Shown: piece after piece, positions 8,055 to 14,600 of the stretch
How the letters are laid out: every line of letters begins with the position of its first letter
How positions within the stretch are numbered: position 1 is the first letter of the stretch
Assembly (NCBI GenBank): GCA_024762915.1
Contig: JANTGL010000011.1
Coordinates: forward strand, 1-20,012
Reading direction: 5' to 3'
Length of the DNA: 20,012 nt
Source: Bacteroidales bacterium
GTDB lineage: Bacteria > Bacteroidota > Bacteroidia > Bacteroidales > JAADGE01
The notes under the pieces: model-generated
Told to the model about the DNA's origin: nothing
Database searches by the model: none
What the model saw: the letters and a program-made list of their open reading frames with translations, nothing else
Program-made: the position numbers and the translations under genes

Positions 8055-8288
8055 TTATAAATCCTTAATAATTTGTTCAACCGTTCTGTCATCATTAGGC
8101 ATAATATCCGGAGCAGGCTTGTACCCTTCTTTAACAAGCATGAATCGTTTGCAACGGTTTCGTCCTTTTTCACCGGCCGTGCAATATATTCGCATATAAA
8201 TTTCCTGTGCTTTTTTACTTGCAAGCATTTCACCTTGAAAAAGAGGACAGGTTTCGGTTTTAGGACAATAATCTTTATTTTCTGACAT
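8055..8288 (-). CDS. Small cysteine-rich conserved protein, possible metal or Fe-S binder
   Basis: A 77-residue protein without signal peptide or membrane segment. Cysteines are arranged C-x5-CPLF near the N-terminus, then YC and RCKRF about 25-35 residues later, followed by PAPDIMPNDDRTVEQII. I recognise this pattern (CP-F ... YC-G ... C-R ... PxDxxPN ... II) from small Bacteroidota proteins and from C-terminal tails of some bacterial sensors, where the cysteines could bind a metal or cluster; the exact function is unknown to me. It is the first of the visible candidates downstream of def on this strand (50-base gap) and converges stop-to-stop with the alpha/beta hydrolase. An overlapping reading frame in the same place looks spurious. 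Confidence 0.7.
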   Translation of the reverse strand: MSENKDYCPKTETCPLFQGEMLASKKAQEIYMRIYCTAGEKGRNRCKRFMLVKEGYKPAPDIMPNDDRTVEQIIKDL

Positions 8289-8338
8289 TTGAACTAAATT
8301 ATTTCTTTTTATTCTTCATTACAAATACCATACAAAAA

Positions 8339-8902
8339 TTAACGAAACTTCTCACCGAGAATGAATTTATATCGTTTATCAAAATGTCCTTTTGCAATTT
8401 GAGCTAATTTTCTTTTCAAAAACTTTTTCCTTAAGGGGCTTACTTTATCCGTAAACAAAACACCGTCTAAATGATCGTATTCATGCTGTAAAATAACGGC
8501 AGCCAATCCTGTAAGTGTTTCTGTCACTGGTTCAAAATTTTCATTAACATATTTAATTTTAACACTTAAAAACCGTTCAACGTCTTCGTGAATATCAGGA
8601 ATACTCAGACAACCTTCGGTTGTTTTCATTGTATCATCCGATTTTTCAAGAATATGTGCATTAATAAAAGTACGTTTAAAACCTTTCAATTCATGATGTT
8701 CTTCTGACATTGGTTCGGCATCTATAACAAACAAACGAATTGATTTTCCGATTTGCGGGGCTGCTAATCCGACACCGTCAGAACTGTACATGGTTTCATA
8801 CATGTTTTCAATTAAATCCGATAAACCGGAATAATTTTCAGGAATGTCTTCAGCAACTTTTCTTAATACCGAAGATCCGATTATATGTACGGGAAATATC
8901 AT
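8339..8902 (-). CDS. def: Peptide deformylase
   Basis: Removes the formyl group from the N-terminal methionine of nascent proteins at the ribosome; essential in most bacteria. At 187 residues it is of normal length and has all three family motifs: GVGLAAPQIG (43-52), EGCLSIP (96-102, metal ligand C98) and QHEYDHLDG (139-147, metal ligands H140 and H144, catalytic E141). The start ATG at 8902 is one base after the ruvX stop, so the two are certainly in one transcript. A 28-residue Lys/Arg-rich helix follows the last motif, as is common in Bacteroidota deformylases. Confidence 0.96.
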   Translation of the reverse strand: MIFPVHIIGSSVLRKVAEDIPENYSGLSDLIENMYETMYSSDGVGLAAPQIGKSIRLFVIDAEPMSEEHHELKGFKRTFINAHILEKSDDTMKTTEGCLSIPDIHEDVERFLSVKIKYVNENFEPVTETLTGLAAVILQHEYDHLDGVLFTDKVSPLRKKFLKRKLAQIAKGHFDKRYKFILGEKFR

Positions 8903-8903
8903 T

Positions 8904-9320
8904 TTATATATTTTTAAATTCTAAATAAGATTGCAAAATAATAACGGCACTTATCTTATCCGTTAAAGCTTTATTTTGTCTGTTCTTTTTTTTCATTCCG
9001 CCTTCAATCATAGCCATTTTAGCCATTTTTGAAGTAAATCTTTCATCATAAGTATCGATCTTAATTTCGGGATATTTTTCAATTAACTTATTTATAAACG
9101 GATTAATAAATTGTAAAGATTGAGAACCTTCATTTTTTAAATTTACCGGATAACCTACAACGATTGTTTCAACATCTTCTTTCGATATGTAATCCGCTAA
9201 AAATAAAAATATATCCTTTGAATGCACTGTAGTTAAACCGTTTGCAATAATTTTCAAAGGATCCGTAACTGCAAGCCCAACTCTTTTTCTTCCGTAATCT
9301 ATTGCTAATATTCTTCCCAA
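8904..9320 (-). CDS. ruvX: RuvX/YqgF nuclease, putative pre-16S rRNA processing (Holliday-junction-resolvase fold)
   Basis: RNase H-fold protein of 138 residues implicated in 16S rRNA 5' maturation and proposed as a Holliday-junction resolvase. Visible motifs are ILAIDYG (acidic Asp 8), VVGYPV, TYDERFTS with an Asp-Glu pair, and the late Asp in ALTDKISAVIILQSYLE. The start is TTG at 9320. No ATG occurs in frame before the first strand, and the family N-terminus MGRILAIDYG aligns exactly with this codon, so I regard the TTG as real. def follows with a single base between. A candidate -7 box lies 15 bases upstream. Confidence 0.93.
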   Translation of the reverse strand: MGRILAIDYGRKRVGLAVTDPLKIIANGLTTVHSKDIFLFLADYISKEDVETIVVGYPVNLKNEGSQSLQFINPFINKLIEKYPEIKIDTYDERFTSKMAKMAMIEGGMKKKNRQNKALTDKISAVIILQSYLEFKNI

Positions 9321-9334
9321 AACGTATAAAAATG

Positions 9335-9342
9335 CAAAAATA
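9335..9342 (-). promoter_or_regulatory. Candidate -7 element for ruvX-def
   Basis: On the minus strand TATTTTTG matches the Bacteroidota TAnnTTTG consensus. Transcription would start near 9328, giving a very short leader before the TTG at 9320. A TTG stands 15 bases further upstream, rather closer than the usual spacing for a -33 element, so support is modest. Confidence 0.35.
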
Positions 9343-9362
9343 GGAAAATTTGTATCACAACA

Positions 9363-9785
9363 TTATTTATTATGTTTTTTTTTAATTTCCGACTCAACTT
9401 TATTAACACAATAATCGGTATTTTTCAAAATTTCTTTACCCCAAAAACGCATGACCGTCCAACCCTCATTTTTTAATTGTAAATTTACTTCACGGTCTCT
9501 TTCAATATTACGTTCAATTTTTTTATACCAAAAATCTTGATTTGATTTAATTTCAAATTTTTTAGTTTCCCAATCTTTTCCGTGCCAAAATTCACTGTCA
9601 CAGAAAATTACGATATTATATTTTCTTAAAACGAAATCCGGTTTCCCGAAAATTGTTTTAACATTTTTCCGGTATCGAAACCCTTTTTTCCATAGAGCTT
9701 TCCCGAGTGTTTTTTCAATTTTTGAGCCGGAAGATTTAACGGCTTGCATATTCCGCTTTCTTTGTTTCGGAGTATGACGGTCCAT
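9363..9785 (-). CDS. vsr: Very-short-patch-repair (Vsr) type DNA mismatch endonuclease, orphan
   Basis: Nicks DNA beside T:G mismatches left by deamination of 5-methylcytosine in the classical Dcm-linked proteins. The 140-residue protein has the family layout: TPKQRKRNMQAVKSSGSKIE at 5-24 (Glu 24 at the position of the conserved acidic residue), GKPDFV with catalytic Asp 50, CDSEFWHGKDW with His 68, and WTVMRFWGKEIL near the end. This is the short CDSEFWHGKDW subtype. No DNA cytosine methyltransferase or restriction gene lies in the window, so it is an orphan here; partners could be elsewhere. It is 9 bases after the LRR gene stop and 42 bases before ruvX, and base composition does not differ from its neighbours. 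Confidence 0.9.
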   Translation of the reverse strand: MDRHTPKQRKRNMQAVKSSGSKIEKTLGKALWKKGFRYRKNVKTIFGKPDFVLRKYNIVIFCDSEFWHGKDWETKKFEIKSNQDFWYKKIERNIERDREVNLQLKNEGWTVMRFWGKEILKNTDYCVNKVESEIKKKHNK

Positions 9786-9794
9786 AAATTTAAT

Positions 9795-11156
9795 TTATTT
9801 ATTTTTTTTGAAATATTTTTTGATTGCTTCATTTCCTTTTTTAATAACAGGAATGGGCGGATAATTTATGGGATTATTTTGCAATAAAATACCGTCTTCA
9901 TTAGCATCAAAATTTACCGGAAGATTTAAATTTAAAAGAAATATCGGTAAGAATTCAAGCGAATTATTTGATAAATCTAATTCTTTTAAATTTGTCAGTT
10001 CACTTATTTCAACAGGTAATATGTTAATGTTATTATTTGATAATGATAAAGTTTCTAATTCTGTAAGTTTATTTATTTTTTCGGGAAGCTTGCTGATATA
10101 ATTCATTCCCAATTCAATATGCATCAGATTTCGAAGTTCAAATAATTCTTCGGGAATTTCGGTGATTTCATTATCCATCAACAGCAAAACTCTAAGCAGC
10201 TGTAATTCAATAATCAGCTTAGGGATTACAGTAATATTATTTCCTATAAGGTTTAGTTCCTGAAGATTAATAATACCCAAAATTTCAGGAAAAAACTTCC
10301 CTGATTTATTACCTGATAAATCTAATTTTCGTAATGTTTTCAATGAACTTATTTCATTCGGCAAGAATTTAATATTGTTATAATCAATTACTAAAGTCCT
10401 GATTTGCTTCAACTTCCCGATTGAGGGCGGAATTTCGGAAATATTATTAAAACCCAAGTTCAAAAATTCCAACTTTTTAATATCAAAAAGAGCATCGTTT
10501 ATTTCGTTTACTTTATTTCCGTTTAAATATAATCGATATAACACGGGTAATTCGCATATTTCTTCAGGAATTTTCGAAAAATTATTATTACTTAAATCTA
10601 ATTCCTGCAAATTACTTAACCCGACAAAATTTGCCGGTAAGTAATTCAATCCGCATTGGGATAAATTTAAATACGACAATTTCGAATAATTTTCAATGCA
10701 ATCAGGAAGTTTTTTAAAATTATTTCTGCTTAAATTTAACTCTAACAGACTTTTGAAATCTTTAATTTCACACGGTAATTCTTTAATTTTATTTTCCGTT
10801 AAAATTAATGTTTCCAATTTTGTACATACAACAATTTCATTCGGAAAATTCTCAAAATTATTATAAGCTAAATTTAAAAATCTTAAATCTGTCAGGTTTT
10901 TTATTTCTTCAGGCAAATCAGCAATTGCATTTCCTTCCAATGATAATTCTTTTAAAGTCGAGATTTCCAAAATTGTTTTAGGAATCTCTTTCAAACCGGT
11001 ATCCGTTATTTTTAATTTAACAATTTCATTCTTTTCATTTAATTGAAATCGTGCAATTTTATCGAAAACCCAACCGTCAATATTAAACTTACTGTTTTTA
11101 AAGGTTTTTCCGGTTTCTTTTTCTAATTTTGTAATATATTTATCAAATGTCGGCAT
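9795..11156 (-). CDS. Cytoplasmic leucine-rich-repeat protein, 16 repeats of 23 residues, Roco-like C-terminal cap
   Basis: A 453-residue protein with no signal peptide or membrane helix. After an N-terminal segment of about 50 residues (FDKYITKLEKETGKTFKNSK ...) there are 16 consecutive repeats, every one exactly 23 residues, of the type IxxLPxEIxxLxxLxxLxLxxNN (about residues 54-421). The 11th repeat is degenerate at the LP position (SGKFFPEIL). The protein ends with LLQNNPINYPPIPVIKKG then NEAIKKYFKKNK. This is the kind of sequence that joins the LRR to the Roc GTPase domain in Roco proteins (NPL-PP-IV-G--AI--Y), but no GTPase follows and the next gene starts after only 9 bases. A protein-binding role is likely; the partner is unknown. 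It is divergent from the nuclease gene. Confidence 0.9.
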   Translation of the reverse strand: MPTFDKYITKLEKETGKTFKNSKFNIDGWVFDKIARFQLNEKNEIVKLKITDTGLKEIPKTILEISTLKELSLEGNAIADLPEEIKNLTDLRFLNLAYNNFENFPNEIVVCTKLETLILTENKIKELPCEIKDFKSLLELNLSRNNFKKLPDCIENYSKLSYLNLSQCGLNYLPANFVGLSNLQELDLSNNNFSKIPEEICELPVLYRLYLNGNKVNEINDALFDIKKLEFLNLGFNNISEIPPSIGKLKQIRTLVIDYNNIKFLPNEISSLKTLRKLDLSGNKSGKFFPEILGIINLQELNLIGNNITVIPKLIIELQLLRVLLLMDNEITEIPEELFELRNLMHIELGMNYISKLPEKINKLTELETLSLSNNNINILPVEISELTNLKELDLSNNSLEFLPIFLLNLNLPVNFDANEDGILLQNNPINYPPIPVIKKGNEAIKKYFKKNK

Positions 11157-11201
11157 TCTGATAATTTATAATAATAACAGTGTAAATATAAACATTTTAT
11201 A

Positions 11202-12476
11202 ATGAACTATAAATATTCTGCAATAGTTTTCTTAATATTTTTTTTTACATTTCCCATAAAGGCTCAGGATTATAAGGGAAAAATAAAAAAACTGGAAACC
11301 GAAATAATTAAACTTGAAACAAAAAAAGATTCTTTAAATTCAGCGGTAAAAAACTTAAAATTATCAATTTTGCATGATAAATTAGAGAAAATCGGTTTAC
11401 CGAAATACGAAAAAGATGTTGAAATAGTGAATCATCCGGCTTTAATCTTATCGTATAATGAAAAACACGAACAAGCCAATTGGGTTGCTCACATCATCAG
11501 TAAAGAAATTTCCGGCAAAGGGTTCAGCAGAACCAACGATTTTCGACCGGATCCGTTGGTAAAAACCGGTTCAACGGAAGAAAAAGATTTTTTTATTAAA
11601 ACCATGAACCCTGACAGCACTTTTAATTATGACGGATTTGGATACGACCGCGGACATTTGGCACCTTCTGCCGATTTTCGATGGAATAAAGATGCTATGA
11701 GCGAATCGTATTTTTATTCAAATATGTCACCTCAATTGCCCGAATTTAACAGAGGTATTTGGGCAAGTACCGAAAGTTTTTTGAGAGAATATGTTGCCGA
11801 AAACAATCATGATTTATATGTTGTAACCGGCGGTATTTTAACTGATGATTTACTTAAATCAGAAAGAAGTATTCATAAAGTAAGTATTCCTAAATATTTC
11901 TATAAAATTGCTGCCGACCTTGAAGAAGATACACTCGAAGGAATTGCCTTTATTATACCTAACAAAGGCAGCGATTATCCGGTAATCAGTTTTGCAGTTC
12001 CGATTGATTCCGTTGAAAAAATAACAAACATTAATTTTTTTGCTTCTCTTCCCGACAGTGTTCAGGATAAATTTGAAAAAACTGTTGATATTAAACATTG
12101 GCAAACCAAGAACAGGAAAAATAATCATAAACCGATAAACAGAAATAAACTGCCGAAAGATGCAATTAATACGGTAATGGCTCGCTCCTATTATGATAAT
12201 AAAGCAAAAGTTTGCGGAACGGTGGTGGAAGTTCATGAAACAAAAACCGGTAATTATTTTTTAAATTTTGATCAGGATTTTCCGGAACAACTTTTTTGGT
12301 GTACTGTTTGGAAAGACAATATTGTAAACTTCAGTTATAATCCTGAAAAATATCTGATAAATAAAAAAATATGTGTAAACGGAACCGTTAAAAAGAAATA
12401 CGGGAAACCTTCTATGAGTATTTATAATGAGAAACAAATTACGCTTTATACGGATGAAATGATGATGAAGAAATAG
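11202..12476 (+). CDS. Secreted DNA/RNA non-specific endonuclease (NUC1 type) with C-terminal OB-like domain
   Basis: Exported beta-beta-alpha-metal nuclease that degrades DNA and RNA, 424 residues. A signal peptide (MNYKYSAIVFLIFFFTFPIKAQ) is followed by a 40-residue coiled-coil-like segment (KIKKLETEIIKLETKKDSLN). The nuclease domain spans about 65-290: DRGHLAPS with general-base His 152, then the metal-binding Asn region SNMSPQLPEFNRGIW, then VVTGGIL. Residues about 325-420 (MARSYYDNKAKVCGTVVEVH ... GNYFLNFD ... LINKKICVNGTVKKKYGKP) look like an OB-fold nucleic-acid-binding domain. The likely role is scavenging or turnover of extracellular or periplasmic nucleic acid. It diverges from the LRR gene across 45 AT-rich bases. 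Its stop codon borders a heptamer array. Confidence 0.9.
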   Translation: MNYKYSAIVFLIFFFTFPIKAQDYKGKIKKLETEIIKLETKKDSLNSAVKNLKLSILHDKLEKIGLPKYEKDVEIVNHPALILSYNEKHEQANWVAHIISKEISGKGFSRTNDFRPDPLVKTGSTEEKDFFIKTMNPDSTFNYDGFGYDRGHLAPSADFRWNKDAMSESYFYSNMSPQLPEFNRGIWASTESFLREYVAENNHDLYVVTGGILTDDLLKSERSIHKVSIPKYFYKIAADLEEDTLEGIAFIIPNKGSDYPVISFAVPIDSVEKITNINFFASLPDSVQDKFEKTVDIKHWQTKNRKNNHKPINRNKLPKDAINTVMARSYYDNKAKVCGTVVEVHETKTGNYFLNFDQDFPEQLFWCTVWKDNIVNFSYNPEKYLINKKICVNGTVKKKYGKPSMSIYNEKQITLYTDEMMMKK

Positions 12477-12562
12477 GATGCAGGGTGCAGGATTCAGGGT
12501 GCAAGGTGCAGGATTCAGGGTGCAAGGTGCAGGATGCAAGGTGCAGGGTGCAGGGTGCAGGG
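12476..12562 (+). repeat. Heptanucleotide tandem array 1, consensus GGGTGCA
   Basis: Twelve contiguous 7-base units plus a partial thirteenth fill the gap between the nuclease and Sir2 genes. Units in order are variants of RGRTKCA: GGATGCA, GGGTGCA, GGATTCA, GGGTGCA, AGGTGCA, GGATTCA, GGGTGCA, AGGTGCA, GGATGCA, AGGTGCA, GGGTGCA, GGGTGCA. A higher-order 21-base pattern (GGATTCA-GGGTGCA-AGGTGCA) occurs twice. The first G is the last base of the nuclease stop codon. The array is far more GC-rich than its surroundings, has no stop in the Sir2 frame, and includes closely spaced GG/GGG runs that could form a quadruplex. Confidence 0.95.
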
Positions 12563-12589
12563 TGTTTTATAACAGTAATTCAAATTATA

Positions 12590-13435
12590 ATGGAAAGAGT
12601 CTATAAAAAAGCAGCAGAAATTATTAAAAATGCAGATGCGTTAATTTTCACTGCCGGTGCCGGTATGGGAGTTGATTCCGGACTTCCTGATTTCAGAGGG
12701 AACAAAGGATTTTGGAATGAATATCCTGCCATTTCACATCTCGGAATTTCATTTGCCGAAATGGCAAATCCTCGTTGGTTTGAGGAAAACCCGAAATTAG
12801 CCTGGGCATTTTACGGTCACCGCTTTAACTTGTACAAAAAAACGATTCCGCATAAAGGATTTAACACCCTTTTAAAGTGGGGGGAACAAAAAGAAAACGG
12901 TTATTTTGTTTATACATCAAATGTAGACGGTCATTTTCAAAAAGCCGGTTTTGAAAACAGTAAAATTGAAGAAGTCCACGGTTCAATAAATTATTTACAA
13001 TGCAGTATTCCGTGTAATTCAGAAATTACTGACGGAGGAGACCTTCAAATATCAATTAATAATGAAAAATTTGAAGCTCTGGAACCCATGCCTGTTTGCC
13101 CGAAATGCGGTGCAATTTCACGCCCTAACATCTTAATGTTCGGAGATTGGAATTGGCTGTCGAATCGTTCAGCAGAACAAAGTTCTCGTTTTGATCATTG
13201 GCTCATTCATTTAAAAAAGCAAAACCTGAAACCTGTTATTATTGAAATCGGTGCAGGAAAAGCCGTGGCTACCGTAAGAATGAAATCGGAACGATTGGCC
13301 GGTGAATTTGAAACACATTTGATTCGGATTAATCCGAGAGATTATCACATCCCGTCATATATAAAAGGTATAGAAATTGACACAGAGGCTCTTGAAGGAA
13401 TTATTAATATTGATAATGAGATGAGAAACGGTTAG
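12590..13435 (+). CDS. Sir2-family NAD-dependent protein deacylase
   Basis: Class III deacylase of 281 residues; it removes acyl groups from lysines using NAD, in the cytosol. Motifs are the NAD-binding GAGMGVDSGLPDFRG (23-37), TSNVDGHF in place of the usual TQNID-LH, and EVHGS with catalytic His 130. A zinc site is formed by C138 and C142 (C-x3-C) with C170 and C173 (CPKCG), followed by RPNILMFGDWNW. This TSNVDGHF/LMFGDW combination marks a bacterial subgroup distinct from CobB. Its start could be extended in frame to a GTG at 12485, but that part is only the translated heptamer array (VQDSGCK repeats), so I use the ATG at 12590. Heptamer arrays lie on both sides. No substrate gene is linked. 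Confidence 0.9.
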   Translation: MERVYKKAAEIIKNADALIFTAGAGMGVDSGLPDFRGNKGFWNEYPAISHLGISFAEMANPRWFEENPKLAWAFYGHRFNLYKKTIPHKGFNTLLKWGEQKENGYFVYTSNVDGHFQKAGFENSKIEEVHGSINYLQCSIPCNSEITDGGDLQISINNEKFEALEPMPVCPKCGAISRPNILMFGDWNWLSNRSAEQSSRFDHWLIHLKKQNLKPVIIEIGAGKAVATVRMKSERLAGEFETHLIRINPRDYHIPSYIKGIEIDTEALEGIINIDNEMRNG

Positions 13436-13437
13436 TG

Positions 13438-13514
13438 GTTGGCTGTTTGCTGTTAGCTGTTGGCGGTTGGCCTTTGGCTTTTGGCTGTTAGCTGTTGGCT
13501 TTTGATTGTTGGCT
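13438..13514 (+). repeat. Heptanucleotide tandem array 2, consensus GTTGGCT
   Basis: Eleven contiguous 7-base units lie between the Sir2 and engB genes: GTTGGCT, GTTTGCT, GTTAGCT, GTTGGCG, GTTGGCC, TTTGGCT, TTTGGCT, GTTAGCT, GTTGGCT, TTTGATT, GTTGGCT. One further related unit (GTTAGTG, 13431-13437) contains the Sir2 stop codon, so the array again begins at the stop codon of the preceding gene. The consensus is unrelated to array 1 but the period is the same. Units vary mainly at positions 1, 4 and 7. Confidence 0.95.
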
Positions 13515-13541
13515 GAGTAAACAAATATTAAATTGTATTTT

Positions 13542-14144
13542 ATGAAAATTAAAACTTCCGAATTTGTAATCAGTAATACCGAATTAAAAAAATGTCCGAA
13601 ACCGGATAAGCCGGAATATGCATTTATCGGTCGTTCAAATGTCGGAAAATCATCTTTAATAAATATGCTTACGGGCAGAAAACAATTGGCAAAAATTTCC
13701 GGCAAACCGGGAAAAACTCGATTAATAAATCATTTTATAATTAACGAACAATGGTTTTTGGTCGATTTACCCGGATACGGCTATGCCAAAGTTTCTAAAC
13801 AAGAACGAAACATCTGGAAAGGATTTATAAAAGATTATATCTTGAAGCGTGAAAATTTGATGAATTTGTTTGTATTAATTGATTCTCGTCATAAACCTCA
13901 AAAGAATGATTTGGAATTTATGCAACATCTCGGTGAAAACAGTGTTCCTTTTGTAATTATTTTCACAAAAGTCGATAAATTAACTAAAAAACAACTGAAA
14001 GAAAATATAGCTCACTATACATCCGAATTGCTGAAAACCTGGGAAGAAATTCCAAAATATTTTATCAGTTCCGCTGTTGATAAGTCCGGACAAAAAGAAA
14101 TTTTAGATTTCATTTCAGAAACAAATATGTTGTTTCAAAAATAA
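13542..14144 (+). CDS. engB: Ribosome-biogenesis GTPase EngB/YsxC (YihA)
   Basis: GTP-binding protein of 200 residues needed for assembly of the large ribosomal subunit; generally essential. The GTPase motifs are in order: G1 GRSNVGKSS (30-38), G2 region GKPGKTR (54-60), G3 DLPGYG (75-80), G4 TKVDK (142-146) and a G5-like ISSAVD further on. The length is standard. The ATG at 13542 is chosen over an in-frame TTG three codons upstream because it is the only ATG and fits the family. Heptamer array 2 ends 27 bases before the start. A small helical gene follows after 13 bases. Confidence 0.95.
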   Translation: MKIKTSEFVISNTELKKCPKPDKPEYAFIGRSNVGKSSLINMLTGRKQLAKISGKPGKTRLINHFIINEQWFLVDLPGYGYAKVSKQERNIWKGFIKDYILKRENLMNLFVLIDSRHKPQKNDLEFMQHLGENSVPFVIIFTKVDKLTKKQLKENIAHYTSELLKTWEEIPKYFISSAVDKSGQKEILDFISETNMLFQK

Positions 14145-14157
14145 AAATTCACCCTTA

Positions 14158-14508
14158 ATGAATGAGAAATTACATCTATTATCTGAAAGGATAATATTAT
14201 ATATATTTGATTTAGAAAGCTTTATTAAATCGATTGAAATAAAAAACCATAATCCGGAGTTTTATCAAACGATCTCCGAAAAAATAAAAGATTTAAGTAT
14301 TTCTGCAAATGAATTAGTACGTAAAAATTCAAGAAACAAAACAATTTTTTTAAAAAATATTCAAGAAACTTCCGATTTATTATTAACAAATTTAAAAAAA
14401 TTGAAATGTCCTGATGACTTTATAAATGAAAAAGCAGATTTACTTGCAAGGACATTTATTATTTGGGAACATTCAGGTAATTTACTTTCTTTAAATAATA
14501 TTGCATAA
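14158..14508 (+). CDS. Small helical hypothetical protein downstream of engB
   Basis: I do not recognise this 116-residue protein. It has no signal peptide or membrane segment. The sequence is predicted to be almost wholly alpha-helical: Leu/Ile heptads with Lys and Glu, broken by NHNPEF, KNSRNK and KCPDDF, suggesting three or four helices packed as a bundle. A single Cys occurs at about residue 85. The start ATG is 13 bases after the engB stop and the gene ends 7 bases before a hairpin, so it is probably the last gene of the engB transcript. Codon usage and AT-richness match its neighbours, which supports it being a real gene. Confidence 0.65.
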   Translation: MNEKLHLLSERIILYIFDLESFIKSIEIKNHNPEFYQTISEKIKDLSISANELVRKNSRNKTIFLKNIQETSDLLLTNLKKLKCPDDFINEKADLLARTFIIWEHSGNLLSLNNIA

Positions 14509-14510
14509 AT

Positions 14511-14537
14511 AAAAACACCCCGCCTTAGGGCGAGGTG
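14511..14537 (-). terminator. Rho-independent terminator of the shorter surface-protein gene
   Basis: On the minus strand CACCTCGCC, loop CTAA, GGCGGGGTG is followed by five T. All nine pairs form in RNA if the central U pairs with G. On the plus strand the same position is a C-A mismatch and there is no T-run, so the element is built for the minus strand. It starts 63 bases after the stop at 14601 and shares sequence with the terminator at 16735-16762. It may also partly stop the convergent engB transcript ending at 14508. Confidence 0.88.
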
Positions 14538-14600
14538 AAAATTATTTCATACCTGCAAGAGAGTTTTTTTATTTAATATCAATTCAATATTTTCTTTATT

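Noticed and set aside
8042..8233. Overlapping minus-strand reading frame in the small Cys-protein locus
   Set aside because: It is a shifted frame of the 77-residue gene without conserved features, and it overlaps the hydrolase end.
12261..12539. Minus-strand protein with HPAPCTLN repeats
   Set aside because: It is the antisense reading of the nuclease 3' end plus the heptamer array, with no family resemblance.
12485..12589. N-terminal extension of the Sir2 protein read through the heptamer array (VQDSGCK repeats from a GTG)
   Set aside because: The extension is only translated tandem repeat, the opposite strand is equally open, and the ATG at 12590 matches the normal Sir2 N-terminus.
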